Source of the DNA: Candidatus Abyssobacteria bacterium SURF_17
GTDB lineage: Bacteria > Abyssobacteria > SURF-5
NCBI GenBank assembly: GCA_003598055.1
Contig: QZKI01000131.1
Coordinates: 1 to 64,000, forward strand
Reading direction: 5' to 3'
DNA: 64,000 bases
Shown here: piece by piece, positions 1 through 7,132 of the stretch
How the letters are laid out: every line of letters begins with the position of its first letter
Numbering within the stretch: the first letter of the stretch is position 1
Notes under the pieces: generated by a model
Seen by the model: the letters and a program-made list of their open reading frames with translations, nothing else
Database searches by the model: none
Told to the model about the DNA's origin: nothing
Position numbers and translations under genes: made by a program

Positions 1-174
1 GAAGCAATCTCTGTGTGTATGTTCAATGCTACCAATGAGATTGCTTCGGTCGCTTCGCTCCCTCGCAATGACCCAACGGTGGCCAGTTTCTTAGGAGGAA
101 CGTAGCGACGAAGCAATCTCTCCTTATATGAAGATTGCTTCGCTCGGGCGTGACGCCCTCCGCTCGCAATGACG
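1..174. repeat. Two copies of an interspersed GAAGCAATCTC palindromic repeat
   Basis: Two degenerate copies lie in tandem (about 1-72 and 107-174). Each has GAAGCAATCTC, a short loop, then AGATTGCTTCG and a terminal CTCGCAATGAC. The first copy is cut by the window edge. A fuller copy at 18555-18678 has terminal inverted repeats GTCATTGCGAG/CTTGCAATGAC. The form is that of a non-coding MITE- or REP-like element. No coding capacity is apparent. Confidence 0.75.
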
Positions 175-236
175 CCGCTCGGAAAATCACGACAGAGATG
201 GGACCTCGAAAATGAGTAACAGAGGAGGGGACGGCC

Positions 237-635
237 ATGAGAATCCCGCGCGAAGTGAGAGAAATGATCCGTACGGACCACGTAGTGCAGGTGGCGACAT
301 CAGACCCACAGGGCATTCCGCACATCGCCGCGGCAAAAGGGCTTCAGATTCTCGATGAGGAGCATCTCGTCTTCGAGAACTGGTTCTGCTTCCAGACGCT
401 TGAAAACCTCTCGTCGAATCCGCACGTCGCAGTTTCTATCCTGAACCCGGGCGGCGAAAATGGGTATCAGCTCGTTGGAACCGTCGAACGCACCAGTGCA
501 ACGGAAATGCTCGACGGCCATATCCCGGGCGAGTTTGAGCGATTTGGGGCCATCCCACAGACGAAGACGCAATTGCAGGTAAAGGTGGAGAAAGTCCTCG
601 AACTTTCCACTGGCCCACACGCGGACGATGTGTGA
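237..635 (+). CDS. Pyridoxamine 5'-phosphate oxidase-like (PNPOx) flavin-binding protein
   Basis: A 132-residue protein of the small FMN-binding split-barrel (PNPOx-like) type. The N-terminal half has the usual pattern of this fold: a basic helix (REVREMIRTD), a strand ending in VATSDPQGIPHIA and a later strand NPHVAVSILNP followed by GYQLVGTVE. Such proteins bind flavin or related cofactors in the cytoplasm; the substrate cannot be read from sequence. The start is supported by a strong AGAGGAGGGG six bases upstream of ATG. The length is normal for stand-alone members. It is monocistronic and lies just downstream of the repeat. A 171-codon ORF on the opposite strand overlaps it and is taken as a shadow. 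Confidence 0.75.
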   Translation: MRIPREVREMIRTDHVVQVATSDPQGIPHIAAAKGLQILDEEHLVFENWFCFQTLENLSSNPHVAVSILNPGGENGYQLVGTVERTSATEMLDGHIPGEFERFGAIPQTKTQLQVKVEKVLELSTGPHADDV

Positions 636-1061
636 ATCGGCGAATCCATGGAATTGACCGAATACCTCGAAACCCAGAATGGGGGAAAGCACCGGCGAAC
701 CCGGAGAGATTTCAATTCTGTATCTCAATCCTGCCATTTTGTTCCGAGGGGACAAATCCATTATGTGATTAAGTCCAGCAATATCAACCCCTTCTGCCTT
801 CTCTTCCATTGGCATTTTCCTTGCTTAACTCCTTTACAGGAGGTGTATAACCGCAAAACCGACGATGTAAGACGGATTTTTTCCTGCAAAGGACGCGAAG
901 GAATAGCGGGCAAAAGGAGCAAGGCGAAGGGCGAAAGAAGAAACAGGCTTCCCATTTTTGCTCTCTCTTTCGGCCCGAAACTCGGAATTTGAAGTCCGGC
1001 GCCTTTCGCGCAGGTCCTCTCTTGCCCCCATTTCGTTCATGGGAGAAATCAGGAGACGGCA
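636..1061. other. Intergenic region, no gene recognised
   Basis: About 425 bases between the PNPOx gene and the PilZ gene. Short ORFs exist on both strands (for example 648-992 on plus), but none has a recognisable domain or a convincing ribosome-binding site. No clear promoter or hairpin was picked out. Confidence 0.5.
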
Positions 1062-1424
1062 ATGCTTCAAGAAGAAAGACGCAGGTTTCCCAGGTATCAT
1101 ACTCCTGCATCGTTCACGGCTGCTGGTGAATTCTCGTCCCATGGAGAATGCTGCCTGAAAGTCATAGAAATGAGCATTGACGGCCTCCGCTTTGTCACCG
1201 AGAAGGACGTATCCAGGGAAGCTGTATTCAGCCTTTCATTCGGCGTTACAAATAAGAGAGGCGACGCAGCGCGGATAAGCGCACTCGCGTGCATCAGATG
1301 GTATGTCTACAACAAGGAAGCCTCCCTCTATACAGCAGGGGCTCAGTTTCTCGGCTTGACACAGTCCGACCGGGAGCTCTTGAAAGATTTCTTTGAGACG
1401 CTAGAGATGAGAAGCGGCCGCTAA
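1062..1424 (+). CDS. PilZ domain protein (putative cyclic-di-GMP receptor)
   Basis: A 120-residue single-domain protein with both parts of the c-di-GMP-binding PilZ signature. The N-terminal RRxxR motif appears as ERRRFPRY (residues 5-12), and the D/NxSxxG motif appears as EMSIDGLRF (about residues 36-44), with Asn/Asp replaced by Glu at the first position. A C-terminal strand, AGAQFLGLTQSDRELLKDF, is typical of the domain end. Single PilZ proteins act as cytoplasmic adaptors linking c-di-GMP to motility, secretion or polymer output; no partner is adjacent. AGGAG lies six bases before the ATG. The following intergenic region separates it from a convergent sigma-54 regulator. Confidence 0.8.
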   Translation: MLQEERRRFPRYHTPASFTAAGEFSSHGECCLKVIEMSIDGLRFVTEKDVSREAVFSLSFGVTNKRGDAARISALACIRWYVYNKEASLYTAGAQFLGLTQSDRELLKDFFETLEMRSGR

Positions 1425-1599
1425 ATTCTGTGGTGGGGTGAATACACGCTCCAATATTTTCCCCTCACGGGGCTGGGCGCAGCCGAGAGTGGGGTGCTTA
1501 GTTGCAGAGGTTCGCGTGATTCTCGTGGGCTATCTGTGGGCGCGAATCCCCGATTGGATTCGAGGACAGGCTAATTCGCATTAACCGTTCCATGTCTCT

Positions 1600-1615
1600 G
1601 CCGAATGAATTCGGC
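1600..1615. repeat. Short palindrome GCCGAATGAATTCGGC
   Basis: A 16-base inverted repeat with seven-base arms sits in the 290-base gap between the convergent PilZ and sigma-54 regulator genes. Similar cores occur at 5690, 15287 and 19735, all intergenic. It could act as a bidirectional transcription stop or be a repeat core. Nothing else in the gap was recognised. Confidence 0.5.
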
Positions 1616-1715
1616 TCTACAGGCTTCATCCGTTTGGCTTTTGGCCCCGTCGCATACCCGGAATATGTACCGATGGTTTCTCGGGTCCATCGGTTGAGTG
1701 AGCAGGTCTGCGGTT

Positions 1716-3086
1716 TTAGTCTGACTGACGGCGTCTGCTTTTTTCGGGTATCTCGATGCCCAAACGCTTCATCTTGCGCCAGAGGGTGGTCTTGTGCATG
1801 CCGAGCGCCTTGGCCGTCGCAGAACGGTTCCCGTTGTGTCGGCGAAGCGTATCTCTAATGAAACGTGCCTCGAGCTCCTGCATGCTGGCCACGCCGGATG
1901 AAGCGGCGGCTGCCTCCGCCAGTGGCCGGAGATAGTGAGGCAGATGCTCGGGCAAGATTACGCTGTTTCGGCACAATACGAAAGCGTGCTCAATGATGTT
2001 TTCAAGTTCGCGCACGTTGCCCGGGAAGTCATGACTCATGAAGATTGCCAATACTTCAGGGGACACCCCGACAATATCTTTGCCACGAAGTCGATTGAAC
2101 CGGGCCACGAGGTGGTCAACGAGAAGCGGCACATCTTCCATCCGCTCACGAAGCGGAGGCAGCGTGAGCTTGACGACGTTGATGCGATAGTAGAGGTCCT
2201 GCCGAAAGACTCCTTTCGCAACGAGTTCGCCCAGATCCTTGTTCGTTGCGGCGACCACGCGCACGTCGGCTTGCACCGGCTCCGTCGCACCGAGTGGCTC
2301 GTACGTTCTTTCCTGCAACACCCGGAGCAATCTGACTTGGAGAGCCGCAGACACATCTCCAATCTCATCAAGGAAAATCGTGCCTCCCCTTGCCAATGTA
2401 AACCGTCCCGGTTTATCCTTCTTCGCATCCGTAAAGGCGCCGGCCTTATAACCGAAAAGCTCTGACTCAAGCAACGTGTCGGGAAGCGCGCCGCAATTCA
2501 CCACCACCATTGGTCTTTTGCGGCGAGAGCTCAAATTATGAATAGCTCGTGCAAACAACTCCTTTCCAGTCCCGCTCTCGCCCTCGAAAAGCACGGTACT
2601 GTCGCTTTCAGCGACCTCCGGCAGGATATCGAAGAGCTTCTGCATCTCATGGTTCTTGCTGATAATATCCCCGAACGTGTATTTGCGCGTCAGTTCTTTG
2701 CGGAGGTCTTCAACAATGCTTAGGTCGCGAAATGTCTCCACACCGCCGATGGCCCGGCCCAATGCATCGCGCAAAATAGCGGTGGAAATGCTGATAGGAA
2801 CGCGCTCACCATCAGCGTCAATGATGTAGACGGCCTTATTTACAATCGGGCGGCCGGTCTCGAGCGTACGCTTCAGCGAACAATCGGTCTCGCAAATGCT
2901 CGCCTTGAATACATCGCAACAGCGGTTTCCAATCGCCTCTTCCCGGGAAATTCCCGTTATCTCCTCGGCCGCACGGTTAAACGACGTGATGTGCCATTGC
3001 TCATCCACGGTGAAGACGCCGTCGGCGACGCTGTCGAGGATTATGTCTCGGCCTTCCATAGCTCCATTCTTATTCCAACTTGTCAT
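1716..3086 (-). CDS. PAS-containing sigma-54 enhancer-binding transcriptional activator
   Basis: A cytoplasmic activator of sigma-54 RNA polymerase of about 456 residues: an N-terminal PAS domain, a central AAA+ domain and a Fis-type helix-turn-helix. The PAS domain has a cysteine cluster (CCDVF then CETDC). The AAA+ part shows Walker A GESGTGKE, Walker B GTIFLDEIGD and the sigma-54 contact loop as GAFTDA instead of the usual GAFTGA. The C-terminus has GMHKTTLWRKMKRLGI. ATG at 3086 is preferred over the GTG at 3104 because GAGGGAG lies nine bases upstream. It is divergent from the NifX/ATPase cluster, which has a good sigma-54 promoter. By position it matches the regulator (DVU2106) of the Desulfovibrio ORP operons, so it probably activates that cluster. 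Confidence 0.9.
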   Translation of the reverse strand: MTSWNKNGAMEGRDIILDSVADGVFTVDEQWHITSFNRAAEEITGISREEAIGNRCCDVFKASICETDCSLKRTLETGRPIVNKAVYIIDADGERVPISISTAILRDALGRAIGGVETFRDLSIVEDLRKELTRKYTFGDIISKNHEMQKLFDILPEVAESDSTVLFEGESGTGKELFARAIHNLSSRRKRPMVVVNCGALPDTLLESELFGYKAGAFTDAKKDKPGRFTLARGGTIFLDEIGDVSAALQVRLLRVLQERTYEPLGATEPVQADVRVVAATNKDLGELVAKGVFRQDLYYRINVVKLTLPPLRERMEDVPLLVDHLVARFNRLRGKDIVGVSPEVLAIFMSHDFPGNVRELENIIEHAFVLCRNSVILPEHLPHYLRPLAEAAAASSGVASMQELEARFIRDTLRRHNGNRSATAKALGMHKTTLWRKMKRLGIEIPEKSRRRQSD

Positions 3087-3393
3087 TGCTCGAAACTCCC
3101 TCACCTGTATTCACTACAACTTCGTAATTTCGGACCCTTTATCCGGAGCACTCTTCCCTGAACGAGCGCCGTTAGTGGTATTTGTTCGATCTTGCTCCTC
3201 GGTATGCCCGCAAGCTTGAACAACATGACAGCCCATAGTTCCGGGGAATGGCGACATTTTTGGTGCCCTCGGTATCGCGCTCTGTCTGACTCATACTTCG
3301 GAACATTCATGACCACTGCTCCATTATAGCGAGGATCTTGCATTTCGTCAATCAAGCCAGTGCAGTGATGCAATATTCTTCCGAATTCGGCCG

Positions 3394-3407
3394 TTGCGCA
3401 ATTGCAA
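3394..3407. promoter_or_regulatory. Candidate activator site TTGC-N6-GCAA
   Basis: The inverted repeat TTGCGCAATTGCAA lies about 105 bases upstream of the -24 element at 3512, a normal distance for an enhancer-binding protein site. Related TTGCA/TGCAA inverted repeats precede the second activator gene (24452) and the qrc promoter (27975). Binding is inferred. Confidence 0.4.
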
Positions 3408-3510
3408 GCCTAGGGCCTGGGATTTCATCGTGGTCGCTTTAATCATGCTCGGCTCTATCTCGTTGTAGTAAAAGCAGATATCGCAATCCAACGGGGATGA
3501 ACCCCCGCAA

Positions 3511-3526
3511 TGGCACGGTCAATGCT
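3511..3526 (+). promoter_or_regulatory. Sigma-54 (-24/-12) promoter of the ORP-like cluster
   Basis: TGGCACGGTCAATGCT matches the sigma-54 consensus TGGCACG-N4-TTGCW closely, with GG and GC exactly ten bases apart. It is oriented toward the NifX-like gene at 3557. A divergent sigma-54 activator gene supports the assignment. Transcription would begin near 3537, just before the GGAGG ribosome-binding site. Confidence 0.75.
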
Positions 3527-3556
3527 TAATACCGAGTTGTTGGAGGCAATGCGATC

Positions 3557-3970
3557 ATGAGAGTGGCAGTTCCAATTTGGCAACAGCGAGTCTCACCCGT
3601 GTTTGATACAGCGGCCCGGCTGCTCCTGCTCGACGTGGAGGGGGGGCTTGAGGTTTCGCGTACCGAGCAATTCATCGGAGGGCTTTCGTTGCCGGCGCGG
3701 ACACATCGACTGGCCGAATTGGGCGTTGACGTGCTCTTATGCGGTGCGATATCGCGAGAGCTTGAAAGCATGTTAGCGGCATCGGGCACGAAAGTGGTTC
3801 CGTGGGTGTCGGGCAACGTGGATGACGTCATGAGTTGCTACATCAGCGGGAAGCCGCTGGACGGTCGCTTTCAAATGCCCGGCTGTGGGAGGTGTCGGCG
3901 TCGGTACGGCGGACCTCGCAGGCAGGATACAGCTCGCTATTGGGCGGGGAGAATGGAGGAAACAGAATGA
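3557..3970 (+). CDS. NifX/NifB-type (dinitrogenase iron-molybdenum cofactor family) protein
   Basis: A 137-residue protein of the NifX/NafY family, which also includes the Mo-Cu orange protein (ORP) of Desulfovibrio. The N-terminus has the family pattern VAVPIWQQRVSPVFDTA. A later segment, LGVDVLLCGAISRELESML, matches the conserved nucleotide-like fold with an ICGAI/VCGAI-type turn. The C-terminal tail has a CGRCRRR stretch. Family members bind metal-sulfur cofactors or heterometal clusters; the ligand here is unknown. It is the first gene behind the sigma-54 promoter and overlaps the next NifX-like gene by four bases (ATGA), so the two are probably co-translated. Confidence 0.8.
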   Translation: MRVAVPIWQQRVSPVFDTAARLLLLDVEGGLEVSRTEQFIGGLSLPARTHRLAELGVDVLLCGAISRELESMLAASGTKVVPWVSGNVDDVMSCYISGKPLDGRFQMPGCGRCRRRYGGPRRQDTARYWAGRMEETE

Positions 3971-4329
3971 AAATCGCAATAACGGCGCAGGGTGACCAGA
4001 TGGACAGCCCTGTTGATCCGCGCTTCGGACGCGCAAAGTGGTTTGCAGTCATTGATACCGAAACGGGTAGCCACCGGTTCGTGGACAATGCGCAGAACTT
4101 TGCTGCAGCACAGGGCGCAGGCATTCAAGCCGGCAGCAATGTGGCGAAGCTCGGGGTCGGGGCGGTCGTCACCGGCAATGTGGGCCCAAAGGCATTTGCT
4201 ACCCTCCATGCGGCCGGCATAAAGGTGTATCTGGGAGCGAACGGAACCGTTCAGGACGCATTGAACCAATATACCGCCGGGACGCTTACGTTGGCCCAGG
4301 ACGCGAATGTGGCTGGCCATTGGGTGTAA
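3967..4329 (+). CDS. NifX-like / orange-protein-like metal-cluster binding protein
   Basis: A 120-residue NifX-type protein. The N-terminus KIAITAQGDQMDSPVDPRFGRAKW is the standard opening of the family and of the Desulfovibrio ORP. The middle has GAGIQAGSNVAKLGV and VVTGNVGPKAFATLHAAGI, where family members bind their metal cluster. The long ORF in the track extends upstream, but the real start is the ATG at 3967, overlapping the stop of the preceding gene. Acting in the cytoplasm, it probably carries or matures a metal-sulfur cofactor with the ATPases downstream. Whether it holds a Mo-Cu cluster cannot be told from sequence. Confidence 0.85.
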   Translation: MKIAITAQGDQMDSPVDPRFGRAKWFAVIDTETGSHRFVDNAQNFAAAQGAGIQAGSNVAKLGVGAVVTGNVGPKAFATLHAAGIKVYLGANGTVQDALNQYTAGTLTLAQDANVAGHWV

Positions 4330-4339
4330 AAGCAAGCCA

Positions 4340-5209
4340 ATGAAAACGTACTTTGATTGCATTCCATGCTTCGTGAATCAGACTCTGCAGGCTGTTCGGA
4401 TGGTATCGAACGATGAGCGCATTCATGAACAGGTGCTCCGTCGAGTTCTGGAACATATAAGCGAAATGGACATGCAACAATCGCCGCCTGCGATGGGGCA
4501 AACGATTCATCGGTTGATACGGGAGGCGACAGGCAGCCCGGACCCGTATCGCGAATATAAGAGAAAGTGGAACACATTTTCGTTGCAGCTCTTTCCTGAA
4601 CTCAAGCGGCGAATCGAGGACGCTGCGGACCCGTTCGATACCGCAGTCCGCATGGCTGTTGCGGGGAACATCATAGATTTCGCCGCGAGGCCACGAGTGA
4701 ACGAAGCGATTGTGAGACGGTCAATCAGTGCTGCGCTGAGCACCCCGTGGAAGGACACCGCAGTGGAGACCCTTTACAGAGAAGTCATGCGTGCTCGAAG
4801 AATTCTTTACCTGACCGATAACGCCGGAGAAATCGTCTTTGACCGCCTGCTCATCGAGAGACTTCCCATGGAAAACGTGACCGTTGCGGTGAAGGGCAGC
4901 CCTGTGTGCAACGATGCAACCATGGAAGATGCTGTGGAGGCGGGCCTGAAAGAGCCGGTGAACGTTATCCCGAACGGGTCCGATGCTCCCGGAACGATGC
5001 TCAAAGAATGTTCGGTGCAATTCAAGGGAGAGTTTGCGCGTTCCGATGTGGTAATCGCAAAGGGGCAAGCCAATTACGAAACTCTGAGCAAATGCAACCA
5101 TAACGTGTTCTTCATTCTCATGGCGAAATGCCCGGTAATAGCGAGGGAAATCGGCTGCAAGCAGGAGAACCTTATGGTTTTCCGTGAGTTCTCACAAGGG
5201 ACGATTTAA
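4340..5209 (+). CDS. DUF89/ARMT1-like putative damage-control phosphatase
   Basis: A 289-residue member of the DUF89 family, metal-dependent phosphatases thought to hydrolyse damaged sugar- or nucleotide-phosphates. Visible family marks are the N-terminal cysteine pair in FDCIPCFVNQ, the metal-site motif LTDNAGEIVFDRLLIE, GSPVCNDATMEDA, and the C-terminal VIAKGQANYETL. The start at 4340 is chosen because MKTYFDCIPC is the usual beginning of the prokaryotic form with the Cys pair; the earlier GTG/ATG region overlaps the NifX gene. It lies ten bases after the NifX stop, inside the sigma-54-driven cluster. The actual substrate is unknown. Confidence 0.8.
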   Translation: MKTYFDCIPCFVNQTLQAVRMVSNDERIHEQVLRRVLEHISEMDMQQSPPAMGQTIHRLIREATGSPDPYREYKRKWNTFSLQLFPELKRRIEDAADPFDTAVRMAVAGNIIDFAARPRVNEAIVRRSISAALSTPWKDTAVETLYREVMRARRILYLTDNAGEIVFDRLLIERLPMENVTVAVKGSPVCNDATMEDAVEAGLKEPVNVIPNGSDAPGTMLKECSVQFKGEFARSDVVIAKGQANYETLSKCNHNVFFILMAKCPVIAREIGCKQENLMVFREFSQGTI

Positions 5210-5233
5210 TGAACGCGAAAGGGGGTGAACGAT

Positions 5234-5614
5234 ATGCCACGCGGTGATGGAACTGGACCTGCGGGGCTCGGCCCGATGACCGGCAGGGGCGCTGGCTACT
5301 GCGCCGGATTCTCAACGCCCGGGTTTGCGAACCCTGTCCCCGGAAGAGGTGGATGGGGAAGGGGGCGAGGACGCGGATACTGGGGCGCCGGCGGTGGTCG
5401 CGGATGGCGCCACTGGTACTATGCTACGGGCGTGCCTGGTTGGGCGCGTGCCGGCTGGGGCTTTGGCCCCCCTGCTCCCTACTGGCCTCCAGTGGGTCCT
5501 TCAATGACAAAGGACCAGGAAGCGGAGCTTCTCAGCGAGCAGGCTAAAGACTTCACCGAAGCGCTCGAAGAAATCAAGAAACGTCTTGAAGAACTGAGCG
5601 CCAAGGAGAAGTGA
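5234..5614 (+). CDS. DUF5320 glycine/arginine-rich small protein
   Basis: A 126-residue protein opening with MPRGDGTGPAGLGPMTGRG, the hallmark of DUF5320. The middle is extremely rich in Gly, Trp and Pro, with the appearance of a disordered, aromatic segment. The last about 35 residues (QAKDFTEALEEIKKRLEELSAKEK) form a likely coiled coil. The ATG at 5234 is preferred to the GTG at 5225 because GGGGGTG lies just upstream and the family motif begins there. DUF5320 proteins commonly accompany NifX-like proteins and ferredoxin-containing MinD ATPases in anaerobes, as here. Their biochemical role is not established. Confidence 0.8.
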   Translation: MPRGDGTGPAGLGPMTGRGAGYCAGFSTPGFANPVPGRGGWGRGRGRGYWGAGGGRGWRHWYYATGVPGWARAGWGFGPPAPYWPPVGPSMTKDQEAELLSEQAKDFTEALEEIKKRLEELSAKEK

Positions 5615-5689
5615 GCGGCCGGGACGACTCCTCGGGGAAGGGTTCGGGCCCACCCTTTCCCGCCCGGCTGAGCAAGGCACAGAGCCTTG

Positions 5690-5739
5690 CGAATGAATTG
5701 GAATCTGCAAGGCCGCCTTTGCAGGTTCAAATTCATTCG
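5690..5739. repeat. Long imperfect inverted repeat (hairpin) between the DUF5320 genes
   Basis: The arms CGAATGAATTGGAATCTGCA and the complementary copy ending AATTCATTCG pair over about 23 positions with few mismatches. This gives a strong hairpin in the 315-base gap between the two DUF5320 genes. There is no T-run, so an RNA processing or stability element, or a small repeat, fits better than a classic terminator. Nothing else was recognised in this gap. Confidence 0.55.
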
Positions 5740-5929
5740 AATGCCGATTGATGGATGGCAAGGAGTTAACCAAATCGCTCACATGCTGAAGGGAACGGCC
5801 TTCATTCCATGAGGGCACAGCTGCCAATCGGCAGAGACTTACTGGCGTGAGAGAGTTGCCCCCCTAAGCAACAGGCTCGCGCCTCGATGGGAAGGCCGTT
5901 CCCACCGTTTGAAAAGGAGGGCTTTTGCA

Positions 5930-6163
5930 ATGCCACGAGGAGACGGAACAGGACCGATGGGGCAAGGCCCCGGAACCGGACGCGGCATGGGCCGCGGTCA
6001 AGGCGGCCGACGAGGCCGGATGGGCGGATTCGCCGCTGGACCGGGCGGCAACTGCGTGTGTCTCAAGTGCGGGCACTCAATTCCGCACGAGGCTGGGGTG
6101 CCGTGCCCGCAGATAAGCTGCCCCAACTGCGGAACTCCCATGAGCAGACAACGATATGGGTGA
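5930..6163 (+). CDS. DUF5320-type small protein with double zinc-ribbon-like cysteines
   Basis: A 77-residue protein with the same MPRGDGTGPMGQGPGTGRG start as the gene at 5234. It lacks the coiled-coil tail. Instead it ends in a cysteine-rich domain: CVCLKCGHSIPH followed by CPQISCPNCGTP, suggesting a bound Zn or Fe-S site. The ATG at 5930 is chosen because AAGGAGGG lies upstream and the family motif begins there. It probably acts with the cluster's ATPases and NifX-like proteins; the function is unknown. Confidence 0.8.
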   Translation: MPRGDGTGPMGQGPGTGRGMGRGQGGRRGRMGGFAAGPGGNCVCLKCGHSIPHEAGVPCPQISCPNCGTPMSRQRYG

Positions 6164-6167
6164 AATA

Positions 6168-6233
6168 GGGACAGAGCCCCTTGGGGATGCGTTTTCACAT
6201 TCGCCTCATGCGGCAGGAAGAGGGCTCTGTCCC
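6168..6233. repeat. Inverted repeat GGGACAGAGCCC...GGGCTCTGTCCC
   Basis: Perfect 12-base arms (6168-6179 and 6222-6233) flank 42 bases between the DUF5320 gene and the next ATPase. Relatives lie at 15236-15378 and 26065-26135. It looks like an interspersed element that would also form a hairpin in the transcript. It might reduce read-through but has no T-run. Confidence 0.6.
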
Positions 6234-6268
6234 TTCTCATGGCCACTGCCGAAAAAGAGGGCATGTAC

Positions 6269-7132
6269 ATGAAAATCGCAGTCGCTAGCGGAAAGGGCGG
6301 CACAGGCAAGACGACCATAGCCACGAACCTGGCCGTTTCATTATCCTCTCAGGGACATCGCGTGCTCTACGCAGATTGCGATGTCGAGGAACCGAACGGC
6401 CACATCTTCCTGAAACCCTGCATCAGACGCGTGGAGCACGTCGGCGTCCCGATTCCGGATGTTGATGCATCGCGCTGCAGCAATTGCGGCGCATGTGGCG
6501 AAATGTGCCAGTTCAGTGCGATCGTGTGCATCAATGACAGGGTGCTGACATTTCCCGAACTCTGTCATGGATGCAACGGCTGCATTCTCGTGTGCCCCGA
6601 AAGCGCCATCCGTGAGGTCCGGCGCGAAATCGGCGTCATCGAATGGGGGAATTCAAATGGAGTGGAGTTTGTTCATGGCACCTTGAGGATAGGCGAGGCC
6701 ATGGCGGCTCCGCTTATTCGCGCGGTCAAGGAACACCTGCCGGCGGATGCAATTTCCATCATCGATGTTCCGCCGGGAACGTCGTGTCCGGTCATAGAGG
6801 CCGTCAGAGACACCGACTTCGTTCTCCTCGTGACCGAGCCGACTCCATTTGGCTTCAATGACCTGCAACTGGCCGTGGAGATGGTTCGCGCACTGAAGCT
6901 CCAATTCGGCATCATCATTAACCGATGCGACGTCGGAAACGACGAAGTCCGAAGGTATTGTATCCGCGAGAACATTCCCCTTTTACTCGAAATCCCCGAT
7001 GACCGCAGAATCGCCGAAGCATACTCGAGAGGTCAGATGGCGGTCGAGGCAGTGCCGGCAATCAGGGAACAATTGCTCGAATTGTGGAACGCAATGGTCT
7101 CTCGACGGAATCACTTTCAAAGGCAACCATGA
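6269..7132 (+). CDS. MinD-family P-loop ATPase with inserted 2[4Fe-4S] ferredoxin domain
   Basis: A cytoplasmic ATPase of about 287 residues. The deviant Walker A GKGGTGKTT is at residues 8-16, with the DCDVEEP switch region after it. An inserted ferredoxin carries CSNCGACGEMC and CHGCNGCILVCP (about residues 70-115), and the nucleotide-sensing IDVPPGTSCPV follows. Proteins of this build occur in the Desulfovibrio ORP operons (DVU2103/2104) and are thought to use ATP to handle Fe-S or heterometal clusters. ATG at 6269 is preferred to 6239 and 6263 because AAAGAGGG then has normal spacing. The stop overlaps the next start (ATGA). Confidence 0.85.
   Translation: MKIAVASGKGGTGKTTIATNLAVSLSSQGHRVLYADCDVEEPNGHIFLKPCIRRVEHVGVPIPDVDASRCSNCGACGEMCQFSAIVCINDRVLTFPELCHGCNGCILVCPESAIREVRREIGVIEWGNSNGVEFVHGTLRIGEAMAAPLIRAVKEHLPADAISIIDVPPGTSCPVIEAVRDTDFVLLVTEPTPFGFNDLQLAVEMVRALKLQFGIIINRCDVGNDEVRRYCIRENIPLLLEIPDDRRIAEAYSRGQMAVEAVPAIREQLLELWNAMVSRRNHFQRQP

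Larger units (their letters stand above)
3087..3556. other. Divergent regulatory region between activator and ORP-like cluster
   Basis: About 470 bases separate the divergently oriented genes. The region holds a sigma-54-type promoter close to the right-hand gene and a TTGC-N6-GCAA inverted repeat about 105 bases further upstream, listed separately. A 90-codon minus-strand ORF (3101-3373) has no recognisable domain. Confidence 0.6.

Noticed and set aside
1-174. CRISPR-like repeats at the window start
   Set aside because: The repeats are palindromic, degenerate and not regularly spaced, and no cas genes are present.
300-815. 171-codon minus-strand ORF opposite the PNPOx gene
   Set aside because: The plus strand clearly encodes a PNPOx-like protein with a strong ribosome-binding site; the minus translation shows no domain and is a shadow.
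3101-3373. 90-codon minus-strand ORF upstream of the sigma-54 activator
   Set aside because: No recognisable domain; it lies in the divergent regulatory region and its end overlaps the activator's start region.
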